From positions 1 through 64,000 of the forward strand of contig CALUFA010000006.1 of assembly GCA_944319795.1 (NCBI GenBank): a DNA stretch of 64,000 nt, read 5' to 3'. A program made the translations under genes and the position numbers. This document shows positions 15,921 through 23,825 of the stretch, piece after piece (within the stretch, counting starts at the first letter, position 1; every line of letters starts with the position of its first letter). The notes below the pieces were generated by a model. That model made no database searches. It saw only the letters and a list, made by a program, of their open reading frames with translations, and had not been told where the DNA came from. This stretch comes from an uncultured Prevotella sp. GTDB lineage: Bacteria > Bacteroidota > Bacteroidia > Bacteroidales > Bacteroidaceae.

Positions 15921-18191
15921 TTACATAGGGTCGACGTCGAAATACACTTGCACCGTCTTGTAGCGCTTGTCCTGCAAGACGGTGTTTTTTCCTTTATCAA
16001 GGTATTCGCGCACTTTCACGCGGTCTATGCCGTTTTCGAGTTTCAGCATTATCTTGCGTATGTTCATCGTTTTTATTTTCGCCACCGACGGTTTGTCGGG
16101 CCCCAGCACGCGATCGCCGAACCATGAGCGGAGCAGTTCTCCCAAGGCGTGGGCTGCCGAACCTACAACTGCGTCGTCCTTGTTTTTTAGGTAGACGCAG
16201 ATTATGTGAAAGAACGGCGGATAGCGGAACAGGCGGCGCTCGTCCATAAGGTCGGTGTAGAACCCGTCGATGTCGTTTCTTACGACTTGCGTTATTACTG
16301 GCAGTTCCGGACTTTTCGTCTGCAGTATCACCGTGCCGCGCTTGCCCTTCCGCCCGGCTCGTCCGCTTACCTGCGCAATCATCGTGAACGCGTGTTCGTA
16401 GGCGCGGAAGTCGGGGTAGTTGAGCATCGAGTCGGCGTTGAGTATCCCCACCACCGATACGCGGTCGAAGTCTAACCCCTTACTTATCATTTGCGTGCCT
16501 ATCAGTATGTCCGTGCGGTGGGCGGAAAAGTCGCTTATCAGCCGTTCGTAGGCGTTGCGTGTGCGTGTGGTGTCGAGGTCCATGCGTGCAACGCGCGCTT
16601 CGGGAAACAGTTCTATCACCTTGTCTTCTATCTTTTCCGTGCCGTAGCCCCGTCCGCGTAGGTCGCGGCTGCCGCAACACGGGCAAACCTGCGGCACGGC
16701 ATACGTGCGGCCGCAGTAGTGGCACGTCAGTAGGCCAAGGTTCTTGTGGTAAGTCAGCGACACGTCGCACGATTCGCAGTGGGGCACCCATCCGCATTGC
16801 CTGCATTCCATCATCGGCGCGAAGCCTCGGCGGTTTTGGAAGAGAATTGCCTGTTTGCCGTTGTCGAGCGCATGGCGCACGGCCGACAGCAGCATGGGCG
16901 AGAAGGGGCCGGTCATCATCTTGCGCCGGGTGAGGTCTTTCGTGTCGACCACCACGATTTCGGGCAGCTGCATGTCGCCGTACCGCTTGTCCAAGCGGAC
17001 GTACCCGTATTTGCCCGAACGTGCGTTGTGCCATGTCTCTGCGCACGGTGTGGCCGAGCCGAGCAGCACCTTTGCGCCGGTCATCGAGGCGAGCATTATC
17101 GCCGTACTGCGCGCGTGGTAGCGCGGCGCCGGGTCTTGCTGCTTGAACGACGTCTCGTGCTCTTCGTCTACTATGACGAGCCCCAACCGCGTGAAGGGCA
17201 GCAGCACGGCCGAGCGCGCTCCGAGTATAACGTCGTAGGGCGAGGCCGAGGTTTGTTTTTTCCATATCTCCACGCGCTCGGCGTCTGAGTATTTAGAGTG
17301 GTATATGCCGAGACGGTTGCCGAACACGGCTTGCAGGCGTTGGCGCATCTGCACGGTGAGCGCTATCTCTGGCAACAGGTAGAGCACCTGCTTGTGCTTT
17401 TCGAGCGCCCGGCGTATTATATGGATGTATATTTCGGTCTTGCCGCTCGACGTTACGCCGTGTAGCAGCACCACGTTCTTCGTCTTGAAGCCTTCGGCTA
17501 TTTTCCCGTAAGCCTCCTGCTGCGCGTCGTTCAGCGGTTTTATCCTTTCCGGATGAGGCTCTCCGCCGTTGTTCAGGCGGCCTACTTCGCGCTCGTAGGT
17601 TACGAGTATCTTCTTGTCAATAAGGTTTTTAATTACCGCTGCGGTGCAGTGGGCCGTGTTCATCAGTTCGTCGCGCGTCACTTCGGCCACGGGCCGGCGC
17701 GTCGTAGCGCCCTCGATAGTGTCCCAACGGGTCATTGCGAGGAAGCATGTCAGCGCTTTCAGCTGCTTGTCGGCGCGCCCGAGCATGTCGAGCGCTATGT
17801 GCATGGCCCGCTCGTTCCTAAGCGCCGGGGCGAGCGCGAGGCATGTCTCCGTCTTAGGCTTGTAAGTGTCGGTTGATTTCAGTCCGCCGGGCAGTGCCGC
17901 CGACAGCACGTCGCCGGGCGCGGCCATGTAGTAAGCCGCGATCCATCGCCATAGTTCCAGTTGCGTGTCGGTTACTATCGGTTCGTCGTCGAGAACGAGG
18001 TTGATGTCCTTGACGGCGAAGCCGGGCTTGTCGTTGTGCTGCCTTATGATAAGTCCTACGTAGGTCTTGTTCCTGCCGAACTGTACGAGCACGCGCCTTC
18101 CGCGCTCCGCCTTGCCCTCAAGCAACGGCGGAACTGAGTATGTGAAGAGGCCGTCTAACGGCACGGGGAGCATGATGTCAACGTATTTCAT
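15921..18191 (-). CDS. priA: Primosomal protein N' (replication restart helicase PriA)
   Basis: 756 residues. PriA recognises stalled forks and reloads the replicative helicase. The N-terminal 3' DNA-binding domain is followed by a superfamily 2 helicase core. The Walker A is Gly-Val-Thr-Ser-Ser-Gly-Lys-Thr-Glu (around residue 243) and the Walker B is Asp-Glu-Glu-His. The eight zinc-binding cysteines come in pairs as Cys-Arg-Gln-Cys, Cys-Glu-Ser-Cys, Cys-His-Tyr-Cys and Cys-Pro-Cys-Cys. The motif Gln-Val-Ser-Gly-Arg-Ala-Gly-Arg is present. The gene is convergent with the preceding lipoprotein gene (29-nt gap), and its upstream region is a dense repeat array. Assignment is firm. Confidence 0.97.
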   Translation of the reverse strand: MKYVDIMLPVPLDGLFTYSVPPLLEGKAERGRRVLVQFGRNKTYVGLIIRQHNDKPGFAVKDINLVLDDEPIVTDTQLELWRWIAAYYMAAPGDVLSAALPGGLKSTDTYKPKTETCLALAPALRNERAMHIALDMLGRADKQLKALTCFLAMTRWDTIEGATTRRPVAEVTRDELMNTAHCTAAVIKNLIDKKILVTYEREVGRLNNGGEPHPERIKPLNDAQQEAYGKIAEGFKTKNVVLLHGVTSSGKTEIYIHIIRRALEKHKQVLYLLPEIALTVQMRQRLQAVFGNRLGIYHSKYSDAERVEIWKKQTSASPYDVILGARSAVLLPFTRLGLVIVDEEHETSFKQQDPAPRYHARSTAIMLASMTGAKVLLGSATPCAETWHNARSGKYGYVRLDKRYGDMQLPEIVVVDTKDLTRRKMMTGPFSPMLLSAVRHALDNGKQAILFQNRRGFAPMMECRQCGWVPHCESCDVSLTYHKNLGLLTCHYCGRTYAVPQVCPCCGSRDLRGRGYGTEKIEDKVIELFPEARVARMDLDTTRTRNAYERLISDFSAHRTDILIGTQMISKGLDFDRVSVVGILNADSMLNYPDFRAYEHAFTMIAQVSGRAGRKGKRGTVILQTKSPELPVITQVVRNDIDGFYTDLMDERRLFRYPPFFHIICVYLKNKDDAVVGSAAHALGELLRSWFGDRVLGPDKPSVAKIKTMNIRKIMLKLENGIDRVKVREYLDKGKNTVLQDKRYKTVQVYFDVDPM

Positions 18192-18421
18192 AATTCACAA
18201 TTCACAATGCATAATTCATAATTGGGCTGCGCCGTGTGCAAAGTTAATAAAAAATGGCAACATTCTAAGTTGTGACAGATTAATAAACGTCGGCGCAACC
18301 CAATTATGCATTGCGCATTATGAATTATGCATTGTGCATTATGAATTATGCATTGTGCATTATGAATTATGCATTGTGCATTGTGAATTATGCATTGTGC
18401 ATTGTGCATTATGCATTAAGA
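18192..18421. repeat. Inverted and 21-bp tandem repeats between priA and the AraC regulator
   Basis: From 18306 a 21-bp unit (ATGCATTGTGCATTATGAAT plus T) is repeated four times head to tail (18306-18389), with a degenerate fifth copy. The same words occur inverted at 18192-18219. Between them a 15-bp inverted repeat (AATTGGGCTGCGCCG at 18220-18234, partner at 18291-18305) closes around about 56 bases. That core holds a minus-strand -7-like TAACTTTG (18239-18246), the probable priA promoter. Frames through the array encode only a seven-residue periodic peptide and are not genes. Confidence 0.85.
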
Positions 18422-18422
18422 A

Positions 18423-19304
18423 TTATTCAACTCCGTTAAGCCTGCGTCTCAGTTCGACCGGCGTGCATCCGAAGTTTTTCTTTACGTAGCGGCCGAAGAA
18501 CGACGTGTTGGGGAAGGCCAGCTCGTTGGAAACCTCCTTGATGCTTTTCTTTGAGTTTCTCAGAAGGTTCTCGATGTCTTTCAGCACGTAGCTGTCAATT
18601 ATTTTCGAAGAGTTTTTGCCGCTTGTCTTCTTGCATACTACCGAAAGGTATTTTGCCGTTATGTTGAGTTTGTCTGCGTAATAGGCTACGTTGCGGTGCT
18701 TGGGATACGACGTCGCAAGTAGGTCGACGAAGCTGCCGAAAATGTTCTCGGCCGACGATATGGGGCGTGGGGTAAGATTGGCGTACCCGTCGAAAAGGTG
18801 GCGGAACTCGAACACAAAGGCTTGCATCAACCCGTCTATGATGTATTCGCGGTAGGGGTTCGACTTGTCGGCCAGTTTCCATTTCAGCAGGTCGCAGTAT
18901 CTGTTGAATATGGCTACGCCTTTTTCCGACAGCGGTATGCGCGGATGTTGCTCGAAGAATATCTTGAAGTTCCAGCTCCTTACCGACAGCGGCAACATTT
19001 TGATGGCATAGTCGAGCGATACGGATATGCAGCGGAACTTGAAGTCGTCGCTTATCTGCTTGTTGTCGATTATCATCTCGGGCGATAGTATTACTATGTC
19101 GTTGCGGTGGGCGGTGTTGTGGTTGCCGTTGATTTGGAACGACATAGAGCCGTCCGTACACAATATCACCACTATTCCGCTGGTGCGTTGGTTGCGGGCG
19201 GTTTCGTCGTTGGGCATCTTGTCGATTACGGCTATGCGCCCGTCGCTGTATTCCTGGTATTCGTTTGCGTTGCTTGCGTTCGTGCTAATCTCCTTTATGT
19301 TCAT
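18423..19304 (-). CDS. AraC family transcriptional regulator
   Basis: 293 residues from the Met-Asn-Ile-Lys-Glu start; the frame is open about 17 codons upstream, but that extension looks non-coding. The N-terminal half is a cupin-like sensor domain (Ile-Val-Val-Ile-Leu-Cys-Thr-Asp-Gly, then His-Arg-Asn-Asp-Ile-Val-Ile-Leu-Ser-Pro). The C-terminal roughly 90 residues hold the two helix-turn-helix motifs of AraC: Ala-Asp-Lys-Leu-Asn-Ile-Thr-Ala-Lys-Tyr-Leu-Ser, then Ile-Lys-Glu-Val-Ser-Asn-Glu-Leu-Ala-Phe-Pro-Asn. Phe-Phe-Gly-Arg-Tyr-Val-Lys-Lys-Asn-Phe-Gly-Cys-Thr-Pro closes it. The ligand and targets are unknown, and no metabolic operon adjoins it. Confidence 0.93.
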   Translation of the reverse strand: MNIKEISTNASNANEYQEYSDGRIAVIDKMPNDETARNQRTSGIVVILCTDGSMSFQINGNHNTAHRNDIVILSPEMIIDNKQISDDFKFRCISVSLDYAIKMLPLSVRSWNFKIFFEQHPRIPLSEKGVAIFNRYCDLLKWKLADKSNPYREYIIDGLMQAFVFEFRHLFDGYANLTPRPISSAENIFGSFVDLLATSYPKHRNVAYYADKLNITAKYLSVVCKKTSGKNSSKIIDSYVLKDIENLLRNSKKSIKEVSNELAFPNTSFFGRYVKKNFGCTPVELRRRLNGVE

Positions 19305-19595
19305 GTCGTATTTTTTTCTTGTTGTTGATGTGGGGTTGGGCCGCCTGTGCCGCACGGGCGCTTGTGTTGATGGGCGTGCCGCGGCCGCATTGTATTCGTT
19401 TTGTTTGCAAAGGAACGCATTTTTGCCGAGAAACGCATATCCTAAATTTCACAACAATTAGTCGGAATGTCGCTATCATGGTTAAATATGCTTACATGCG
19501 GCGTTGCGTCCGTAATCTGTTGGCCGGAATGCCGGCAGCATATTGCGAACGTAAAAATTGCTTGCGGCTTAACGTGTTGATATTCAATGCAATAT
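19305..19595. other. Intergenic region upstream of the AraC gene
   Basis: About 290 bases between the AraC gene and the palindrome array. It must hold the AraC promoter. A weak TTCCTTTG-like element is visible on the minus strand near 19408-19415. Nothing else recognisable. Confidence 0.4.
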
Positions 19596-19681
19596 AAAAA
19601 GGACGCCTTCCGCCGTCTGAAAGGTGGCCTTTTATGATGCAAAAGACCGCCTTTTACGTTCTGAAAGGCGGCCTTTTGCAA
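19596..19681. repeat. Palindrome array, AAAAGGnnnCCTTTT family
   Basis: Four units (AAAAGGACGCCTTCC, AAAGGTGGCCTTTTAT, AAAAGACCGCCTTTTAC, AAAGGCGGCCTTTTGC) about 20-24 bp apart. The array abuts the stop codon of the 7TM-HD gene and may also act in its termination. Confidence 0.8.
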
Positions 19682-21895
19682 TCAGTCGAGTTCTATCGTG
19701 TTTTTGTCCTTGCCGCTGTCCGTTTTTTCTTCGTTCTTCGCCTGTGGCGCGTCCTCCGCCCGGGGCGTTACGCTTTCGGGCGCTGTTGTGGCGTTTCCGG
19801 CGGCTGCCGGCGCCGGCTGTTCTTCTTTGTGCGGCGCGGTCTGCTTGTTCAGTTCGGGGTAGCTCGTCCGTGTGTGGTAGACGGCTTTCAGCCTTTCTAT
19901 CATCACTTGTTTGGCCACGGCTATGTCGTGGAACGTTATCGGGCAGTTCTTGAAATGCCCGTCGTCCATCTGCTGGTCTACGAGCTTGTTGACGAGTTTT
20001 GCTATGCTCTCTTCTGTATATTCGGGCAGCGAGCGCGCCGCGGCCTCCACAGTGTCGGCCATCATAAGTATCGCCTGCTCGCGCGTGAACGGGTCGGGCC
20101 CAGGATAGGTGAACAGCGTGTCGTCTACGGGCTCGTCGGGATGCTCGTTCTTGTATGAAACGTAGAAATATTTGGTTTTGCCCGTGCCGTGGTGGGTGCA
20201 GATAAAGTCTTTTATCACTCCCGGCAGACCGTTCTTCTCGGCGGTTTTCAGGCCCTCGGTTACGTGGCTTATCACTATCTGCGCCGCGTCGATGCGCGGC
20301 ATTGCGCTAAGCGGGTTGGCCCCGCCCATCTGGTTCTCGGTGAAGTAAGCCGGGTTTTTCATCTTGCCTATGTCGTGGTACATCGCGCCGGTGCGCACCA
20401 ATTGCGCCTTGGCGCCTATCTTGTTGGCTATCTCGGCGGCCAAGTTGCCCACCATTACCGAGTGTTGGAACGTGCCCGGGGCCACTTCGCTGAGCGTGCG
20501 CAGCAGGCGTTTGTTGGTGTTGGACAGCTCGATCAGCGTGACGTTCGACGTGAAGCCGAACATCTTCTCGACGATGAGCATCAGCGGATAGGCGAACAAC
20601 AGCAGCACGCCGTTGGCCACGAAGTACATGTACATGCCGTGGTCCATGGTAGAAATGCTGTTGTCCTGCATCAGCTGCAGCGCGAAGTACATGGCGCTGC
20701 AGCCTATGGTTACGAGCAGGGCGGTCTTGAATATCTCGGCGCGTTGCGACAGTTCGCGCAGCGAGTATATGGCCACGAGGCCGGCCACGAGCTGCACTAT
20801 GATGAACTCATATTGGTATTTCACGGCGGCGGCGCATATCAGCACCATCGTGACATGGGCGTTGAAGGCCGTGCGCGAGTCGAGGAATATGCGTATGAAT
20901 ATGGGCGTCATTGCGAATGGCAGTATGTAGACGCTCAGCACGTTGTGGGTCATCATCAGCGATACGAGCACGGGGAACACCGTAATCATGGCGTAGAGCA
21001 TGGCGATGCTGCGCGGCTTGTCGAGGTAGTCCTTGCGGAAAAGGCGTATGTACGTGGTGAAAAGTATTACGAGCGTGGTGACGAAGAGCGCCTGCCCGGC
21101 TATCGTCGACGGCACGGCGCTGACGCTTGCGCTGCGCCTTTGGGTCTCTTTCTCGAACGAACTGAGCACGCGGTAGGTATAATCGTTCACTATCTCGCCG
21201 CGGTCGATTATCTTCTGTCCGCTCAACACCATGCCGCTGGCCAGCGGTATGCCGCTGAGCATGTCGCCGAGCTCGGCCTCGCTGCGGTCTTCGTCGTATA
21301 TAAGGTTGGGCTGTATGTACTCGTTCAGGTTGCACCGCTGCAGTATCTGCTTGGCCGCGGCAATCTTAGGGTCGGAGAACAGCCGCTCGTAAGCCGTCAT
21401 TGTAGAGTAAAGGCCGGATATTTCCACGCTCGTCGCGCTCTTGCCGCTTACAATCCGTATGACGGCGAGCGTGTCGCGGCTCAGGTCTGAGTACTTAGGC
21501 GCGTCGATTATGCCTTCGTTGTAAAGGCGCCCCAGGCGGTCGGCTATCAGCGGAACGTAGTCTGGCGTAAGCCCGGGAATGCCGTCCTTGTATTTCTTAA
21601 GGAAGTGCGCCACTTGGCGTTTGCCCGTTTCGGTGTCGAAGTTGAAGTATGGTTCAAAGGCTTTCGCCAAGCTGTCTTGCTCCGTCTTGATGGCGTCCTC
21701 GGTCTTGTATATGGGGAAGTCGAACTTGGCTATCAGCGAACTGTACATCCACGGTTTGCCGATGTCGTAGCGGAACTGAGGCCCGCTGTTGCGCGGAAGG
21801 AAAAAAACTATTACGGCAACCGTGCCGGCCACGAGCATTATGTACAGCAGCCAGCGGCTTATGTGCTTGTTGTTTGTTTTTGCGAATTTTGACAT
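19682..21895 (-). CDS. 7TM receptor with HD hydrolase domain (PgpH-like phosphodiesterase)
   Basis: 737 residues. One N-terminal membrane helix (about 15-34), then an extracytoplasmic domain to about 265 (7TMR-HDED type), then a block of seven membrane helices (about 270-465). A cytoplasmic HD domain follows, with Gln-His-Ser-Val-Met-Val-Gly-Asn-Leu-Ala-Ala-Glu and Met-Tyr-His-Asp-Ile-Gly-Lys-Met, holding the metal-binding His and His-Asp residues. Members such as listerial PgpH hydrolyse cyclic di-AMP, and this is the likely activity. The last roughly 50 residues are a Pro/Ala/Glu-rich disordered tail beyond the usual end. Confidence 0.92.
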   Translation of the reverse strand: MSKFAKTNNKHISRWLLYIMLVAGTVAVIVFFLPRNSGPQFRYDIGKPWMYSSLIAKFDFPIYKTEDAIKTEQDSLAKAFEPYFNFDTETGKRQVAHFLKKYKDGIPGLTPDYVPLIADRLGRLYNEGIIDAPKYSDLSRDTLAVIRIVSGKSATSVEISGLYSTMTAYERLFSDPKIAAAKQILQRCNLNEYIQPNLIYDEDRSEAELGDMLSGIPLASGMVLSGQKIIDRGEIVNDYTYRVLSSFEKETQRRSASVSAVPSTIAGQALFVTTLVILFTTYIRLFRKDYLDKPRSIAMLYAMITVFPVLVSLMMTHNVLSVYILPFAMTPIFIRIFLDSRTAFNAHVTMVLICAAAVKYQYEFIIVQLVAGLVAIYSLRELSQRAEIFKTALLVTIGCSAMYFALQLMQDNSISTMDHGMYMYFVANGVLLLFAYPLMLIVEKMFGFTSNVTLIELSNTNKRLLRTLSEVAPGTFQHSVMVGNLAAEIANKIGAKAQLVRTGAMYHDIGKMKNPAYFTENQMGGANPLSAMPRIDAAQIVISHVTEGLKTAEKNGLPGVIKDFICTHHGTGKTKYFYVSYKNEHPDEPVDDTLFTYPGPDPFTREQAILMMADTVEAAARSLPEYTEESIAKLVNKLVDQQMDDGHFKNCPITFHDIAVAKQVMIERLKAVYHTRTSYPELNKQTAPHKEEQPAPAAAGNATTAPESVTPRAEDAPQAKNEEKTDSGKDKNTIELD

Positions 21896-21900
21896 TTGCT

Positions 21901-22034
21901 GTTTTGCGGTTTTAAGGTTATGCGGTTTTCGGGGTTTTGCGGTCGTTGCGCCGGCGTTGGCCGGGTTGCACGTTTTTACGTTTCGTGTTTCATTAAAACC
22001 GTAAGACCGTAAGACCGAAAAACCCTACAACCTT
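21901..22034. repeat. Simple-word repeat spacer (CCGTAAGACCG / AAGGTTATGCGG words)
   Basis: The spacer between the 7TM-HD gene and gltX contains GCGGTTTTAAGGTTATGCGG on the left and AAAACCGTAAGACCGTAAGA with ACCCTACAACCTTATG on the right. The two halves are roughly complementary. The same vocabulary reappears at 58541-58680, before the pseudouridine synthase gene. Confidence 0.6.
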
Positions 22035-22088
22035 ATGTTACTGTCTGCGAAAATACTAAAAAAATACTCTACTTTGCTAAAAATGTTA

Positions 22089-22096
22089 TACTTTTG
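22089..22096 (+). promoter_or_regulatory. gltX promoter -7
   Basis: TACTTTTG, a full -7 match 35 nt before the ATG. No -33 at the usual distance. Confidence 0.6.
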
Positions 22097-22130
22097 CACA
22101 AAATTAATAAGATAACAAGCTAACAAGGCT

Positions 22131-23648
22131 ATGGAAGAGAGAAAAGTAAGGGTGCGTTTCGCGCCGAGCCCTACGGGCGCGTTGCATATCGGCGGCGTGC
22201 GCACGGCTCTTTACAATTATCTGTTTGCGCGCCAGAGGGGCGGCGAAATGGTGTTCAGGATTGAGGATACCGACTCGAGCCGGTTCGTGCCGGGTGCCGA
22301 GGAGTATATCATCGAGTCGTTCCGTTGGCTCGGTATAAAGTTCGACGAAGGCGTAAGTTTCGGCGGAGAGCACGGCCCTTACCGCCAGAGCGAGCGCCGC
22401 TCGATATACAAGGAATATGTGGGCAGGCTGCTCGATGCCGGCCGGGCCTATATCGCTTTCGACACTCCAGAGGAGCTCGAGGCAAAGCGCAGCGAGGTGA
22501 AGAACTTCCAATATGACGCACATACGCGCCTGCAGATGCGCAACTCGCTTACGATGGCGAAGGAAGAAGTCGACGCGCTCGTTGCCGACGGCGTGCAATA
22601 CGTTGTCCGCTTCAAGGTTAAACCGGGCGAGGAGATACACATAAACGACATGATCCGCGGCGACGTGGTGATAAAGAGCGACATTCTCGACGACAAGGTG
22701 CTTTACAAGAGCGCCGACGAACTGCCTACATACCACTTGGCCAACATAGTAGACGACCACCTGATGGAGATAACCCACGTAATACGTGGAGAAGAGTGGC
22801 TGCCCAGCGCGCCGTTGCACGTATTGCTTTACCGTGCTTTCGGTTGGGAGGACACGATGCCCCGATTCGCACACTTGCCGCTGCTCTTGAAACCGGACGG
22901 CAAGGGCAAGCTGAGCAAACGCGACGGCGACAGGCTCGGTTTCCCCGTATTCCCGCTTGAATGGCACGACCCCAAGACGGGCGAAGTCAGCAACGGATTC
23001 CGCGAGCAGGGCTATTTCCCCGAGGCAGTGATCAACTTCCTCGCCCTGTTGGGCTGGAACCCGGGCACCGAACAAGAGCTTTTCACGATGGATGAGCTTA
23101 TCGAACAGTTCGACATCGAGAAGTGCAGCAAGGCCGGCGCACGCTTCGACTATAAGAAGGCGATATGGTTCAACCACGAGTACATACTGCGCAAGAGCGA
23201 CGACGAGATAGCTAAGCTGTTCGCCCCGATAGTCGCCGGTAACGGCATCGACGAGCCGATGGAGCGCGTAAGACAGGTGGCGGCCATGATGAAAGACCGT
23301 GTCGATTTCGTAAAAGAGCTTTGGCCGTTGTGCTCGTTCTTCTTCATTCCGCCTACGGAGTATGACGAAAAGACCGTGCGCAAGCGTTGGAAAGCCGACT
23401 CGGCACAGGTTATGGCCGAGCTTGCCGAAGTTCTTGAGGGACTCGACGACTTCTCAATCGAAAGCCAAGAACCGGCCGTTATGGCTTGGGTTGAGGCCAA
23501 GGGCTATAAGTTGGGCGACGTAATGAACGCCTTCCGCTTGGCTCTTGTCGGCATAGGCAAGGGCCCCGGCATGTTCGACATCAGCCATTTCCTCGGCAAG
23601 GACGAAACGCTAAGGAGGCTTAGGCGTGCCATAGAGGTGCTTAAGTGA
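22131..23648 (+). CDS. gltX: Glutamate--tRNA ligase
   Basis: 505 residues, a normal size. It charges tRNA-Glu with glutamate in the cytoplasm. It is a class I synthetase: the HIGH motif appears as Ala-Leu-His-Ile-Gly-Gly in [11 protein letters not shown], and the KMSKS motif as Lys-Leu-Ser-Lys-Arg-Asp-Gly (about residue 261). Asn-Tyr-Leu-Phe-Ala-Arg and Phe-Arg-Ile-Glu-Asp-Thr-Asp are further GluRS blocks, and a C-terminal anticodon-binding helical domain follows. Single gene, own promoter, strong terminator. Confidence 0.97.
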   Translation: MEERKVRVRFAPSPTGALHIGGVRTALYNYLFARQRGGEMVFRIEDTDSSRFVPGAEEYIIESFRWLGIKFDEGVSFGGEHGPYRQSERRSIYKEYVGRLLDAGRAYIAFDTPEELEAKRSEVKNFQYDAHTRLQMRNSLTMAKEEVDALVADGVQYVVRFKVKPGEEIHINDMIRGDVVIKSDILDDKVLYKSADELPTYHLANIVDDHLMEITHVIRGEEWLPSAPLHVLLYRAFGWEDTMPRFAHLPLLLKPDGKGKLSKRDGDRLGFPVFPLEWHDPKTGEVSNGFREQGYFPEAVINFLALLGWNPGTEQELFTMDELIEQFDIEKCSKAGARFDYKKAIWFNHEYILRKSDDEIAKLFAPIVAGNGIDEPMERVRQVAAMMKDRVDFVKELWPLCSFFFIPPTEYDEKTVRKRWKADSAQVMAELAEVLEGLDDFSIESQEPAVMAWVEAKGYKLGDVMNAFRLALVGIGKGPGMFDISHFLGKDETLRRLRRAIEVLK

Positions 23649-23673
23649 CGGCATCCGGCCGTTGAAACGAATA

Positions 23674-23712
23674 AAGTCGCGCCGTGGAACATCTGCTTCC
23701 ACGGCGCGACTT
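23674..23712 (+). terminator. gltX terminator
   Basis: A stem of at least 14 bp (AAGTCGCGCCGTGG at 23674-23687, complement at 23699-23712), extendable by two A-T pairs, followed by CTTGTTTCC. Confidence 0.85.
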
Positions 23713-23750
23713 CTTGTTTCCAGCGTAGCCGCACTTTCCGCAATAAACGT

Positions 23751-23787
23751 AAAAATCCGCCACGCTTGTTTTGCGTGGCGGATTTTT
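23751..23787 (-). terminator. Terminator of the distal C10 protease copy, bidirectional
   Basis: A perfect 15-bp stem (AAAAATCCGCCACGC at 23751-23765, complement at 23773-23787) with runs of A and T at its ends, so it can terminate both strands. Related hairpins sit at the same place after the other two protease copies. Confidence 0.88.
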
Positions 23788-23825
23788 ACGTCATGCAACG
23801 GCGCTTAATGCGGTTGCGCCCGGCG

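Noticed and set aside
18188..18409. Frame encoding a seven-residue repeat peptide
   Set aside because: It is an artefact of the 21-bp tandem repeat, whose length is a multiple of three.
20189..21490. 433-codon plus-strand frame opposite the 7TM-HD gene
   Set aside because: Long only because the true minus-strand gene is GC-rich. The translation is His/Tyr/Arg-rich with no recognisable features.
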